Assembly (NCBI RefSeq): GCF_046054195.1
Contig: NZ_JBEQCS010000001.1
Coordinates: 248,001-312,000 of the forward strand
DNA: 64,000 nucleotides
DNA from: Celerinatantimonas sp046054195
Lineage (GTDB): Bacteria; Pseudomonadota; Gammaproteobacteria; Enterobacterales; Celerinatantimonadaceae
Reading direction: 5' to 3'
Below are positions 26,306 to 36,608 of this stretch, piece by piece. How positions within the stretch are numbered: position 1 is the stretch's first letter; every line of letters begins with the position of its first letter. The notes beneath the pieces are model-generated. The model worked only from the letters and a program-made list of their open reading frames with translations. It ran no database searches and was not told where the DNA came from. The position numbers and the translations under genes were made by a program.

Positions 26306-27163
26306 ATGAATCAGTTTAATCAAATAGCATTGTGGTTTAGCAAGGAGCAAGTGCGTGCGAAAATTTTCGCCGTATTCAGTTGCTGTTTGATCATCTTAGG
26401 TTGTTATCAACTGGCGTTGCTAAGTTGGAAATTGTGGCCACAAAGTGGTTCATCGTCACTTTCACTGAGCAGCGCTGTAAGCAATCAAACCACTGCTTCA
26501 GTGCCATTTAACGAGCTTTTGGCACTTAACTTGTTTGGTAAAGCGCCAACGGTTGATGGCCCTTCGGCACTGCCGAAAACGCAATTGCCCATCACGTTAG
26601 CGGGTGTGCTTTATAGTGATGACCCAACTCGGGCTTTGGCGGTGATTGCTCAGTCAGGTCAGCAGCGAGTTTACGGCCAAGGTGAGACCATTGAAGGCAC
26701 GCAGGCCAAGCTCAAACAGGTGTATCCAAATCACGTTGTGATTACGCGAAGCGGTCAGGATGAGCAGCTTTATTTGCCGCAGAGCGATGAGCGCGAGCAA
26801 GCGCCGGTCGCTATGGCACAACCCAAAAAAGCTTTGCCTGTGAAAAAAGCCGCCGCGCCGATTCCATCATTGCCAGAAATTTTGCACGATCCGGCTAAGC
26901 TCAACCGCTATCTCAGTATTAAACCGACCTATCAAGGGCAAAAATTACTGGGTTATGAGTTAAGCCCGGGTCCTGATCCAAAATTGTTTACCCGCTTAGG
27001 GTTTGAACCTGGCGATTTGGCGGTATCAATGAATGGGCAGGCTTTAAACGACACCCGTGGGGTGATTAAAATGTTGCGCCAGATAGATAGCGCAACACAA
27101 TGCCAAGTGGTCGTGATTCGCCACGGAATGCGCAGAACAATTACGATTCATTTTCCCACCTAA
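26306..27163 (+). CDS. gspC: Type II secretion protein GspC
   Basis: A 285-residue inner-membrane protein that links the inner platform to the secretin. It has a short cytoplasmic N terminus, one membrane helix (about 22-44), the periplasmic HR domain (about 70-150), a linker, and a C-terminal PDZ domain (about 195-285, ending GMRRTITIHFPT). It opens the operon gspC-N; gspA and gspB are absent. Confidence 0.93.
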   Translation: MNQFNQIALWFSKEQVRAKIFAVFSCCLIILGCYQLALLSWKLWPQSGSSSLSLSSAVSNQTTASVPFNELLALNLFGKAPTVDGPSALPKTQLPITLAGVLYSDDPTRALAVIAQSGQQRVYGQGETIEGTQAKLKQVYPNHVVITRSGQDEQLYLPQSDEREQAPVAMAQPKKALPVKKAAAPIPSLPEILHDPAKLNRYLSIKPTYQGQKLLGYELSPGPDPKLFTRLGFEPGDLAVSMNGQALNDTRGVIKMLRQIDSATQCQVVVIRHGMRRTITIHFPT

Positions 27164-27188
27164 ATAGATGCAGGAGATTCAGTTTTAG

Positions 27189-29258
27189 ATGAAAAAGGGA
27201 ACGAAGGCACTTTGTCAGGCTCTGTTAATGGGTGTTTGGCTTTTGGTGTCGATTCCGGTGATGGCCGCCGATTACTCCGCCAATTTTAAACAAACTGATA
27301 TCACCGAATTCATTAACACGGTGGGACGAAATCTTCATAAAACGATCATTGTTGACCCGTCTATTCATGGCCAAGTGAATGTGCGCAGTTACAACATGCT
27401 TAACGAAAAACAGTATTACCAGTTTTTCTTAAATGTGTTGGAAGTCTACGGCTTAGCAACGGTCAATATGCCTGATGGTGTGGTGAAAGTTGTCCCTGCG
27501 CAAACGGCAAAAGCTTCAGCGATTCCGCTAGCTTCTGCCAAACATCCAGGTCAGGGCGATGAGATGGTTACACGCATTGTACCGGTGAGTAATGTCTCGG
27601 TTAAAGAGCTTACTCCTATCCTTCGCCAGCTAAGCGATGCCAGTGGCAGTAGCAATGTTATTCATTATGCACCCTCGAATGTGATGATGATTACGGGCCG
27701 CGCCGCGGTGGTTAATCGAATGGTGGATATTATTCATCAGGTCGATCAGGCCGATGATCAGCATGTGGATGTTGTGCGTTTAAAATATGCCGCCGCCAGT
27801 GAAATTGTGCGGGTTGTTGACTCAGTGCTAAGCAAAACCGATACCCGCGATCAACCACGTTCACTGGTGCCATCAGTTGTGGCCGATGAGCGCACCAACA
27901 GTGTATTAATTTCTGGTAATCCAAAAGCGCGCGCTCGCATTGCGCATCTGATTAATCAGCTCGATAGCGAGCTGCAGTCATACGGCAATACCCGCGTCTT
28001 TTATCTTAAATATGCCCATGCCAAAGATCTGGTCAAAGTGCTCCAAGGCGTAAGCCAAACAATTGGCAAGCAGCAGGCGAAAGCAAAAGGTGAGAAAACC
28101 GCCAGCACTAGCAGCTCCAGTGAGCGCAATTTCTCTATCGAAGCGTTTGATGACACCAATTCATTGGTGATAACTGCCAAACCGCAGACGATGCGCTCGC
28201 TCAGTAAAGTGATTAATCAGCTGGATATTCGCCGGGCGCAGGTGCATGTTGAAGCGATGATTGTCGAAGTCGCCGACACCTCGGGTGCTAACTTAGGCGT
28301 TCAGTGGGTGACCCCCGGTGGTGGTACGCAATTTAGTAATGGCTCCAGCGTGCCGGTAAGCTCCATTGCTGAAGGGATTTTCAATGCCCGCAGCACGACA
28401 TCAACTACCTATGATTCAGATGGCACCACCACTTCAACATCATCCTCTGGGGATGTGAGTGATTTAGCTTCGGCTTTATCTGGTGTGCAAGGCGCGATTG
28501 TTGGCTTTTATAAAGGCGGTTGGGGCGCACTGATTCAGGCTTCTAAAACGGATTCGAAAACCAATGTGTTGGCAACGCCATCAATTACCACCCTTGATAA
28601 CCAGCAAGCTTCGTTTTTGGTTGGTGAAGAGGTGCCAATTAAAACCGGTTCGACAACGGGTTCTGATAACAGCAACCCATTTACCACCGTTGAGCGCAAA
28701 GAGGTGGGCATTAAGTTAACGGTGACCCCACAAATCAACGATGGTAATGCCGTCCAGCTTAAAATTAAGCAGGAAGTTTCCAAAGTGAATGGCCAGACCT
28801 CGGTGGATGTTACTTTTTCCAAACGCGAGCTCAATACCAGCGTGCTGGTGGATAACAATCAAACCTTGGTGTTAAGTGGTTTGATTGATAATGAAGTGGA
28901 ACAAAGCGTGAGCAAAGTGCCGCTTTTGGGCGACATTCCATATCTGGGAGCGTTATTTCGTTCTAAATCGAGCGAGCAGGTCAAACGTAATTTGATGATC
29001 TTTATTAAACCGACCATCGTGCGAGACTCTCAGACTGCTGGTGCTTTAAGTGCGCGCAAATATACTGCGATTCGGGCATTGGAATTGTATCGTAAAGATC
29101 AAGGTATTATGTTGCTGCCGGATAATAAGCAGCCTGTTTTACCGACCTTTGGTACCAATGAGCAACTGCCTCAATCTGTTCAAAAATATATGAATAAGAT
29201 GAAAAAAACATCCAGCTCGAATAGCGATTCAATGGCGCAAGGATTGACCAATGAGTGA
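27189..29258 (+). CDS. gspD: Type II secretion outer-membrane secretin GspD
   Basis: A 689-residue secretin. A signal peptide ends at VMAA before DYSANF; N0 to N3 domains occupy roughly residues 27-350; the beta-barrel secretin domain follows, with VPLLGDIPYLGALFRS near residue 575. Ser- and Thr-rich insertions occur near 300 and 400. It forms the outer-membrane gate. It overlaps gspE by eight bases. Confidence 0.96.
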   Translation: MKKGTKALCQALLMGVWLLVSIPVMAADYSANFKQTDITEFINTVGRNLHKTIIVDPSIHGQVNVRSYNMLNEKQYYQFFLNVLEVYGLATVNMPDGVVKVVPAQTAKASAIPLASAKHPGQGDEMVTRIVPVSNVSVKELTPILRQLSDASGSSNVIHYAPSNVMMITGRAAVVNRMVDIIHQVDQADDQHVDVVRLKYAAASEIVRVVDSVLSKTDTRDQPRSLVPSVVADERTNSVLISGNPKARARIAHLINQLDSELQSYGNTRVFYLKYAHAKDLVKVLQGVSQTIGKQQAKAKGEKTASTSSSSERNFSIEAFDDTNSLVITAKPQTMRSLSKVINQLDIRRAQVHVEAMIVEVADTSGANLGVQWVTPGGGTQFSNGSSVPVSSIAEGIFNARSTTSTTYDSDGTTTSTSSSGDVSDLASALSGVQGAIVGFYKGGWGALIQASKTDSKTNVLATPSITTLDNQQASFLVGEEVPIKTGSTTGSDNSNPFTTVERKEVGIKLTVTPQINDGNAVQLKIKQEVSKVNGQTSVDVTFSKRELNTSVLVDNNQTLVLSGLIDNEVEQSVSKVPLLGDIPYLGALFRSKSSEQVKRNLMIFIKPTIVRDSQTAGALSARKYTAIRALELYRKDQGIMLLPDNKQPVLPTFGTNEQLPQSVQKYMNKMKKTSSSNSDSMAQGLTNE

Positions 29259-30753
29259 TTCGCTGTCTTTATCGCCTGAGCTTGAATCTGTGCGTTTGCC
29301 GTATGGTTTTGCTAAGAAAAATCAGGTGTTGCTTGATTCATCGGCAAACGTTCTCTACTGCGCTGGCGAGCTTGCTGCCCCAGTTGTATTAGAGGTGCGG
29401 CGTATTGCCAACAGAGCTTTTGCGATTGAGAGAGTAAGCGCTGAGCAGTTTGAGAAATTGCTTAGCGATTATTATCAGCGCGATTCATCGCAGGCTCGTG
29501 AGCTGATGGAAAATCTGGGCAGCGAGATGGACTTTTATACCCTCGCCGGTGAGTTTGCTGATGATGAAGACCTGCTTGAGTCTGATGATGATGCGCCGAT
29601 TATTCGCTTGATGAACGCTATGCTCTCAGAAGCAATCAAAGAGCAGGCCAGTGATATTCATATCGAAACGTTTGAAAAGACACTGTCGATTCGTTTTCGT
29701 ATTGATGGTGTGTTGCGCGAAATTATTCGCCCTAAACGCCAGTTAGCAGCTTTGCTCATTGCTCGTGTAAAAGTAATGGCAAAACTCGATATTGCTGAAA
29801 AACGCCTCCCGCAAGATGGTCGCATATCCTTGCGTATTGGGGGGCGAGCGGTCGATTTGCGGGTTTCAACCATGCCTTCTAGCTTTGGTGAGCGAGTGGT
29901 CTTGCGTCTGCTCGATAAACAAAGCTCTGGCATGAGCTTGGCCAATCTTGGGATGAGCGATAAACAGCACGATAAACTTAGCGAATTGCTTGGCAAACCG
30001 CACGGTATTTTGCTGGTGACAGGGCCAACTGGCTCAGGTAAAAGCACCACTTTGTATGCTGGCATCAATGTCATTAACAGCCCCGAGCGCAATATTCTTA
30101 CCGTTGAAGACCCGATTGAATACAACATTGAAGGGGTTGGCCAGACACAGGTCAACGGCAAAGTTGATATGACCTTTGCCCGTGGACTTAGAGCTATTTT
30201 GCGCCAAGACCCTGATGTGGTGATGATTGGGGAAATTCGTGATTTAGAAACCGCGGAAATTGCTATTCAGGCCAGTTTAACCGGCCACTTAGTGTTATCA
30301 ACGCTGCATACCAACACCGCAATTGGCGCAGTAACGCGGCTGCGGGATATGGGCATTGAGCCATTTTTATTATCCTCATCACTGCTTGGCGTATTGGCGC
30401 AGCGTTTGGTGCGGGTGCTCTGCCCACACTGTCGTAAAGCCCATAAACTCTCTAAAAAAGAGTGCCGATTGTTAGATTTAGATGTGGATAAATATCACCA
30501 TCACGAAGTGTATGAACCGGTTGGGTGCGCGCACTGCAACCAAACCGGGTATCGCGGCCGAACCGGGATTTATGAGCTGATTGTTACCAATGATAAATTG
30601 CGGGCGATGATCCACGAAGGCGCGAGTGAACAGCAGATGCTTGAAGAAGCGCGTAAACATGCGCAAGGTATTTTGGCTGATGGTGCGAGCAAAGTTTTAT
30701 CTGGGCAAACCAGTATTGCCGAAGTGTTACGTGTGACTTTTGAGGAGCATTGA
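29251..30753 (+). CDS. gspE: Type II secretion ATPase GspE
   Basis: A 500-residue cytoplasmic motor ATPase. It has Walker A GPTGSGKSTTLY near residue 262, Asp and His boxes, and the zinc-binding pair CPHC and CAHC near residues 390-430. It drives assembly of the pseudopilus through GspL and GspF. Confidence 0.97.
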   Translation: MSDSLSLSPELESVRLPYGFAKKNQVLLDSSANVLYCAGELAAPVVLEVRRIANRAFAIERVSAEQFEKLLSDYYQRDSSQARELMENLGSEMDFYTLAGEFADDEDLLESDDDAPIIRLMNAMLSEAIKEQASDIHIETFEKTLSIRFRIDGVLREIIRPKRQLAALLIARVKVMAKLDIAEKRLPQDGRISLRIGGRAVDLRVSTMPSSFGERVVLRLLDKQSSGMSLANLGMSDKQHDKLSELLGKPHGILLVTGPTGSGKSTTLYAGINVINSPERNILTVEDPIEYNIEGVGQTQVNGKVDMTFARGLRAILRQDPDVVMIGEIRDLETAEIAIQASLTGHLVLSTLHTNTAIGAVTRLRDMGIEPFLLSSSLLGVLAQRLVRVLCPHCRKAHKLSKKECRLLDLDVDKYHHHEVYEPVGCAHCNQTGYRGRTGIYELIVTNDKLRAMIHEGASEQQMLEEARKHAQGILADGASKVLSGQTSIAEVLRVTFEEH

Positions 30754-31970
30754 TGGCTGCTTATCAGTATCAAGCTCTGGATGAAAAAGGGCGCACAAAA
30801 AAAGGCGTCATTGATGGTGATTCGGCTCGTTTGGTTCGCCAGCAACTGCGCTCGCAAGGGTTAACGCCGTTAGCGATAGAGGCAACGTCTGGTCCCACTC
30901 CCAGTGATGTGTCGGCGGTGCGGCGCAAAGTTCGCAAAATTAAATATTCGGACTTGGCGCTGTTAACCCGCCAGCTGGCAACCTTAATTGCCGCGTCCTT
31001 GCCAGTTGAAGAATCGTTGCGGGCAGTGGCCCGTCAAAGTAATAAAAATCAGATTAAAGCGCTGATTTTTGAACTGCGCAGTCAGGTCGCTCAAGGGTTT
31101 TCTCTTAGCGAAGCGATGGCTGGATTTCCGCGTATTTTTGATGATCTTTATCGAGCGATGGTCGCTGCCGGAGAGCGCACCGGCCACCTCGATCTGGTGT
31201 TGAATCGCTTGGCTGATTATATCGAGCAGCGCCAGCAAATTCGCATGAAAACGCTACAAGCACTGATCTATCCCGCTATTTTGGTCGTTGTCTCCATCTG
31301 CGTTATTTTAATTTTGCTCACCGCTGTCGTGCCTAAAATCGTCGCGCAGTTTGTTTATATGGGCCAGCAGTTGCCATTTTCAACGCGTGTTTTAATCGGT
31401 TTAAGCCATGCTCTTGAGCAAAACTGGTGGTGGCTTGCACTGGTTATTGTGGCGGCGGTTATCGGCGTCAAAGTCGCTTTAAGAAAACCTGAGATAAAAA
31501 AGCGCTTTCATCAATACAGTCTGAATTTACCGGTGCTTGGCAAAGTCGCTCTAGAGCAGCAAACCGCGCGCTTTGCCCGAACGCTAAGTATTTTAACGGC
31601 CAGCGCAGTGCCGCTGGTTGAAGCGATGCAAATTGCCTCGCAGGTGTTATCGAATCTGTATGCCAGAGAAAAACTCGCAGCAGCCAGTGAATCAGTGCGC
31701 AATGGTAATCCACTTTTGGATACGTTAAGCCAAACACAACTTTTTTCACCGATGTTGCTTCAGATGATAGCAAGCGGTGAACAAACCGGTGAGCTGGAAC
31801 AGATGCTGCTGCGCGCGGCTGATTTTCAAGACCGTGAATTTAGTTATCGGGTATCGATTGCATTAACGATTTTTGAGCCTGTGCTCATTATTACCATGGC
31901 GGCAATCGTGTTATTTATCGTAATGGCCATTATTCAGCCTATTTTGGCGCTGAATAATATGGTCGGTTAA
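30753..31970 (+). CDS. gspF: Type II secretion inner-membrane platform protein GspF
   Basis: A 405-residue polytopic protein with two T2SSF cytoplasmic domains, each followed by membrane helices (about 170-200, 220-240, 370-395). The ATG at 30753 overlaps the gspE stop (TGATG) and has GAGGAG upstream; the TTG at 30750 is less likely. Confidence 0.95.
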   Translation: MAAYQYQALDEKGRTKKGVIDGDSARLVRQQLRSQGLTPLAIEATSGPTPSDVSAVRRKVRKIKYSDLALLTRQLATLIAASLPVEESLRAVARQSNKNQIKALIFELRSQVAQGFSLSEAMAGFPRIFDDLYRAMVAAGERTGHLDLVLNRLADYIEQRQQIRMKTLQALIYPAILVVVSICVILILLTAVVPKIVAQFVYMGQQLPFSTRVLIGLSHALEQNWWWLALVIVAAVIGVKVALRKPEIKKRFHQYSLNLPVLGKVALEQQTARFARTLSILTASAVPLVEAMQIASQVLSNLYAREKLAAASESVRNGNPLLDTLSQTQLFSPMLLQMIASGEQTGELEQMLLRAADFQDREFSYRVSIALTIFEPVLIITMAAIVLFIVMAIIQPILALNNMVG

Positions 31971-31989
31971 TCATATCCAGGAGAGAATG

Positions 31990-32427
31990 ATGGTTCAGCC
32001 ACATCCCAAACGGCGTCACGCTCGCGGGTTTACTTTGCTCGAAGTGATGGTTGTGATGGTGATCATCGCCCTGATGGCGACGTTGGTCGTGCCTAATCTG
32101 ATGGGCAACAAAGAGAAGGCAGATCAGAAAAAAGCGTTGGCCGATGTGGTGGCGCTAGAAAATGCACTGCAGATGTATAAGTTAGATAACGGAGTGTACC
32201 CAACCACCGAACAGGGTTTAAAAGCGTTGGTGCAAAAACCGCAGAGCGATCCGATTCCGCGCAGTTATCGCCATGGCGGTTATATTCGCCGATTACCGGA
32301 TGACCCATGGGGCAACCCGTATCAATTGCGCTCACCTGGTGAACATGGCGATATTGATGTGTTCTCTGATGGCCCGGATGGACAGAGCGATACCAAAGAC
32401 GATATCGGTAACTGGAACATTAAGTAA
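31990..32427 (+). CDS. gspG: Type II secretion major pseudopilin GspG
   Basis: A 145-residue pseudopilin. The prepilin peptidase site is G/FTLLEVMVVMVIIALM, and the C-terminal calcium-binding part has GDIDVFSDGPDG. ATGATG offers two starts: the second, at 31990, is six bases from AGGAG, the first (31987) only three. Confidence 0.95.
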   Translation: MVQPHPKRRHARGFTLLEVMVVMVIIALMATLVVPNLMGNKEKADQKKALADVVALENALQMYKLDNGVYPTTEQGLKALVQKPQSDPIPRSYRHGGYIRRLPDDPWGNPYQLRSPGEHGDIDVFSDGPDGQSDTKDDIGNWNIK

Positions 32428-32996
32428 TGCGCTCACACGGCTTTTCCCTGCTGGAAATGTTGCTCGTTATTATGCTGATCGGTTTAGGATCGGCCGTGGT
32501 CGTGTTATCGATGGGCGAAGGTCCATCTGCAAGTGAACTTAAAAAACAGGTGACGCTGATACGAGCGCAGCTTGAATATGCTCGCGATAAAGCGGTGCTC
32601 GACCAGCGCCCAATTGGCGTAAAGTTAACGCCGCATTCGTATCAGTTTTACCTGTATCAAAAATCAGGGGATTGGTCGCTGCTTGCGGGGCGCTTTAAAC
32701 CATTAAAAACACCATTAAATTATCAGCTAAATATCGATAATAAAGCAGTGGATTTAACCGACAGCAATAACAAGAAACAGTCCAAGAGCCAAGCGGATAC
32801 TTGGCATGATTCGTTTTCTCTAAAAGAGGGTGAGAAAAAATCTCAAGCGCTTGAACCTCATTTTGCGCTGATTTTTACCGGCGATGGTGTTTGGCCTGAT
32901 TTTTCGCTGAGCGTCAGCCATTTACATAGCAGTTGGCAGCTTAAACCGGATTTAGCAGGGGATGATTCTGCGCTGGTTATTGGTAAAGGCTCGTGA
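32427..32996 (+). CDS. gspH: Type II secretion minor pseudopilin GspH
   Basis: A 189-residue pseudopilin with cleavage motif G/FSLLEMLLVIML directly after a five-residue leader, then a beta-rich head. A Lys/Ser-rich stretch (NNKKQSKSQADTW) forms an insertion. Its ATG overlaps the gspG stop by one base. Confidence 0.92.
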   Translation: MRSHGFSLLEMLLVIMLIGLGSAVVVLSMGEGPSASELKKQVTLIRAQLEYARDKAVLDQRPIGVKLTPHSYQFYLYQKSGDWSLLAGRFKPLKTPLNYQLNIDNKAVDLTDSNNKKQSKSQADTWHDSFSLKEGEKKSQALEPHFALIFTGDGVWPDFSLSVSHLHSSWQLKPDLAGDDSALVIGKGS

Positions 32997-33364
32997 TGAG
33001 GGCTCGCGGATTTACGCTGCTGGAGGTGATTGTCGCGTTGGCCGTGTTAGCCATCGCTGGGATTGCCTTGCTTCGAGCAGGGAATGACCGGATGCGTAAT
33101 TTAGATCATCTGCAGGTCAATATGGTGGCTAACTGGGTGGCTGATAATAAGCTTGCTCAGCTGCGTTTAAGTCAAACTACCCCGCAGGCTAGTCAAGGCC
33201 AGGTAAAAATGGCCGGGCAGGTTTGGTACTGGCAAGTGGTAGTCGGCCAAGCTAATCGCTGGTTGTTGCCCTATCAGGTGCAAATTCGCCTAAAACCCAG
33301 TGGCGATCCGGTGCTGACGCGGACCTCTTATGTCGCGAGCGCATTAACTGGGGGCAGTAACTGA
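32996..33364 (+). CDS. gspI: Type II secretion minor pseudopilin GspI
   Basis: A 122-residue pseudopilin, cleavage motif G/FTLLEVIVALAVLA. The ATG at 32996 gives a one-base overlap with the gspH stop and has AAAGG six bases upstream; the GTG at 32993 is less likely. It forms the pseudopilus tip with GspJ and GspK. Confidence 0.93.
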   Translation: MRARGFTLLEVIVALAVLAIAGIALLRAGNDRMRNLDHLQVNMVANWVADNKLAQLRLSQTTPQASQGQVKMAGQVWYWQVVVGQANRWLLPYQVQIRLKPSGDPVLTRTSYVASALTGGSN

Positions 33365-34005
33365 TGCGCCGGCAAGTGGGGTTCACCCTGTTAGAGATGC
33401 TGGTGGCGTTGGCCGTTTTTGCCATGCTCAGCCTCGGTGGTTATCAGATGTTACGTGGCTTGTCGCTTACTTCGTCACTAAGCTCTGAGCATAGCCAGCA
33501 GATGGCCGCGCTTGAGCGTACTTTTGCGCTGATGGGGGCTGATTTTCGCCAAGCCGTTTTTACCCAATTACGTGGCGTTAGTGGCAAAGGCGTTGCTGGT
33601 GGCGCGCATTGGCTTGGCAGTGAACAAGGCGGCGTGTCATTGGCGCGTATTGGTTGGCGTAATATTGATGCCAAAGAGCAGCGCTCAGAGGTCTTGCGCG
33701 TTGGGTATCTGGTTGATGACGATGGTCATCTGATTCGTCAGTTTTATCGGCATTTAAACCCTGGTGCGAAACAAAAACCGATTCGCCAGAAGTTGCTGGC
33801 ACATGTCGAACATTTAAGTTTTCGTTTTTATTTAAAAGACAGTGGCTGGCAGACCAGTTGGCATCGTAATGATCAGCTACCGATGGCCATTGAAGTTGAG
33901 TTTCAATTGCCCTCATTAGGTTGGTTGCGGCGGGTGTTTTTGCTCTCGCCGGGACCACAAAAAGAGCAGTTGGTGCAGCGAGCACAGGAAGATCTCAATG
34001 ATTAA
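33364..34005 (+). CDS. gspJ: Type II secretion minor pseudopilin GspJ
   Basis: A 213-residue tip pseudopilin with motif G/FTLLEMLVALAVFAML. It overlaps gspI by one base and gspK by eight. Confidence 0.94.
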   Translation: MRRQVGFTLLEMLVALAVFAMLSLGGYQMLRGLSLTSSLSSEHSQQMAALERTFALMGADFRQAVFTQLRGVSGKGVAGGAHWLGSEQGGVSLARIGWRNIDAKEQRSEVLRVGYLVDDDGHLIRQFYRHLNPGAKQKPIRQKLLAHVEHLSFRFYLKDSGWQTSWHRNDQLPMAIEVEFQLPSLGWLRRVFLLSPGPQKEQLVQRAQEDLND

Positions 34006-34963
34006 ACACCACCAACAACGGGGCGTTGCATTGCTGATTGTGCTATTGATTATCACCATTATGGTGGTGCTGGCGAGCAAAATGGCACTGACTGGACGCA
34101 TGGATATTGCACGCATCAGCGATGTTAAAGTGCAGTCGGATAACTGGCAGCGTTTATTAAGTGCCGAACAGTTGGCTTTAAGTGCGCTGCGCTATTCGAT
34201 GCAAGACTCGACTCGATTGAGCCTTAATCAAAAATGGGCGCAAAAGGTCACGCTACCGATTGATGGCGGCTCTATTAGTGGCCAGATAGCGGATGCATCG
34301 CGCTGTTTTAATTTAAATGCACTGGGCCAACCGGATGATTCATCGAATCAGTCCATGGTGCAAACATTGTTTTACCGCTTGTTGATGGTGGAAAAAGTCC
34401 CTGCGCAAAAAGCGAAGATGATAGCTGCTGCAACCCGCGATTGGATTGACAGCGATTCTAGTGCGTTAGCGGGTGGTGGCGAAGATGACGTTTATCAAGA
34501 TGACGGCTATAAAACCGCCAATACGATGCTGGTGGATGTGTCGCAGTGGCGAGAAGTGCGCGGTGTGGATGAGCAAATTTATCAACGTATCAGTCCGCTT
34601 TTGTGTGCGTTGCCAACGCAGCGTTTACGTATTGATATCAATACTTTAGAAAGTGCTCAAGCGCCGCTATTAGAGATGCTCTTTTATGGGTATTTAACCA
34701 AAGATAAAGCATTAAAAGTGATTGCGCGCCGGCCCCAAAGTGGGTTTCAGACCGTGGATCAGATCTTTACCTTTCCCGAATTGGCGAAGGTTAAAATTAT
34801 TAACGGTGTGCACAGCGTGCTAGCCGTGACAAGTTACTACTTTGTTGCCAAAATGCAGGCCCGCTCTGATGATGGCACGCAAAGGGTGTTGTATTCGTTC
34901 ATTGAGCGTCAGGGAAGTGATAAATTTAAAGTGAGGCGCCGGATGTTAGGAGATTGGCATTGA
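33998..34963 (+). CDS. gspK: Type II secretion minor pseudopilin GspK
   Basis: A 321-residue tip pseudopilin. The cleavage region is QRG/VALLIVLLIITIMVV without the usual Glu5, as is normal for GspK, whose role is to cap the tip. The large head carries an acidic calcium-site region (SSALAGGGEDDVYQDDGY). Confidence 0.94.
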   Translation: MIKHHQQRGVALLIVLLIITIMVVLASKMALTGRMDIARISDVKVQSDNWQRLLSAEQLALSALRYSMQDSTRLSLNQKWAQKVTLPIDGGSISGQIADASRCFNLNALGQPDDSSNQSMVQTLFYRLLMVEKVPAQKAKMIAAATRDWIDSDSSALAGGGEDDVYQDDGYKTANTMLVDVSQWREVRGVDEQIYQRISPLLCALPTQRLRIDINTLESAQAPLLEMLFYGYLTKDKALKVIARRPQSGFQTVDQIFTFPELAKVKIINGVHSVLAVTSYYFVAKMQARSDDGTQRVLYSFIERQGSDKFKVRRRMLGDWH

Positions 34964-36147
34964 GAGAGAGATTACTCATTCATCTAGGAAGCGATGAAAA
35001 TCAGCCGATAGACTGGTTATGCTATTCGGACGATGAGCACCAGGTGGTTGCCAGTGGCGAGCTCAAAAATGTTGCTGAACTTGCGCAGTTGCAACCTCTG
35101 GCACAAACGCGTCAGGTCGCGGTGTTACTTCCGGGCAATGAAATTTCGCTTCAGCAGCTTAACCTGAATCGGGCGCAATATCGTAAGGTGCAAAATAGTT
35201 TGGGCTTTTTGCTCGAAGAGCAATTGGCCGCTGATCCTGAATCGTTGCATATCTGCAGCGTCGATTACAGCGACTCGGTGTTAACTGCAGCCGTGGTGGA
35301 TAAAGCTTTAATGCAGCGTTGGCAGCGCTGGTTAAATGATGCGGGGATCGCAACAGAGCAATGGATCCCTGATTTTCTGTTGTTACCGACACCACAACCT
35401 GAGCAGTTGGTGCTGTTACATTATCGCAATGGCTATCTGCTTAAAAAAGGCCAAATGGGCGGTGGCTGGCTTGATGAAAGCTGGCTGAGCGATGGTTTAG
35501 AGCTGTTTGATAGTGAGCACCAATGTCGCATTTTAGGCGATGTTAAAAGTGCACAGGTGGGAGGGCGCGCCATCGAAGAGCTTGATGTCGAGTTGCCTTT
35601 GGCGCTTTTGGCTGAGCAACTTAAAGGTTGTTCGATTAACCTTTTACAAGGGGATTATCGAGTTCGCCAGCGTGGCCATTTTAAACAGGCGCGTTATCTG
35701 ATTGCGGCTGCGATATTTTTGCTTGTGGTGAGCGCGGCAAACTATTTATCTCAATATTGGCAAGTCCATCACCAGCTTATTCAGACGCGTCAGCAGTTAG
35801 CTAAGCTCTATGAGCAAACGTTTCATCAACAAGTCCCTAACGATCCGTATTTGGTGCGCCGAGCATTTTACCAGCTCGGAGCCGAGGCTAATGAGCAAAC
35901 TCGCGGTAGTTTGCTGCAGATGCTTCGCTCATTAACGCCAATATTTAAGAAATTCCCAGCGGTGCAATATCAAAACCTAAGTTATGAGCAAAGCTCGAGC
36001 AAGTTGGTGTTGCAGGTTAGTGCGCCGGACTTTGCAACGTTTGAGGCTTTTCGCAAAGCAGCTCAATCATTTGATATTCAAACTGGCGCACTGTCACGCA
36101 AAGATAATCGGGTTGTTGGAACACTAACCATTAAGGAACACTCATGA
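34960..36147 (+). CDS. gspL: Type II secretion inner-membrane protein GspL
   Basis: A 395-residue bitopic protein: actin-like cytoplasmic domain (about 1-240) that binds GspE, a membrane helix (about 245-265) and a ferredoxin-like periplasmic domain that contacts GspM. No ATG exists at the beginning. TTG at 34960 has AGGAG seven bases upstream and is preferred over TTG at 34954. It starts inside the gspK stop region. Confidence 0.9.
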   Translation: MRERLLIHLGSDENQPIDWLCYSDDEHQVVASGELKNVAELAQLQPLAQTRQVAVLLPGNEISLQQLNLNRAQYRKVQNSLGFLLEEQLAADPESLHICSVDYSDSVLTAAVVDKALMQRWQRWLNDAGIATEQWIPDFLLLPTPQPEQLVLLHYRNGYLLKKGQMGGGWLDESWLSDGLELFDSEHQCRILGDVKSAQVGGRAIEELDVELPLALLAEQLKGCSINLLQGDYRVRQRGHFKQARYLIAAAIFLLVVSAANYLSQYWQVHHQLIQTRQQLAKLYEQTFHQQVPNDPYLVRRAFYQLGAEANEQTRGSLLQMLRSLTPIFKKFPAVQYQNLSYEQSSSKLVLQVSAPDFATFEAFRKAAQSFDIQTGALSRKDNRVVGTLTIKEHS

Positions 36148-36608
36148 AGCAATGGTGGTATAACCTGCAAAGCCGAGAACGAGTCATGGTTTGCGTGGGC
36201 GGCGTAATGGTAGTGTTAATTTTATTGTATCAATTTGGTTGGGTGAGTTATCAAAATGCTCTGCAGCGCTCGCAAGCGCAATTGGCCCAAGAGCAGCAAA
36301 CCCTAAATTGGGTGTTGAGCCATCGCGATGCACTAAAAAATCCAGATGCACACCGTCCACAGATGAAAAATGTGCCATTTTCACAGGCAGCTAATCAGCT
36401 TGCTAAAGCGCTAAATATCTCGATTACTCGATTGCAACAAAGCTCTGATGAGTATGCATTAAATCTTGCACCACTGGCGTTTAATACGCTGCTTGAATAT
36501 ATTAATCGGATGCACGGTGAATATGGTTATCAGGTCGTTGCCCTTAATTTACAAGCAAGCGGTGAAGGGCAAGTCAATGTTTCACAGCTGCGGTTTAAAC
36601 AGCGTTGA
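36144..36608 (+). CDS. gspM: Type II secretion inner-membrane protein GspM
   Basis: A 154-residue protein with one N-terminal membrane helix (about 15-35) and a periplasmic ferredoxin-like domain. It stabilises GspL. ATGA overlap with gspL. Confidence 0.9.
   Translation: MKQWWYNLQSRERVMVCVGGVMVVLILLYQFGWVSYQNALQRSQAQLAQEQQTLNWVLSHRDALKNPDAHRPQMKNVPFSQAANQLAKALNISITRLQQSSDEYALNLAPLAFNTLLEYINRMHGEYGYQVVALNLQASGEGQVNVSQLRFKQR

Noticed and set aside
28080..28450. Possible horizontal insertion in gspD because of Ser/Thr-rich segments
   Set aside because: Such variable linkers are common in secretins and the frame is intact.
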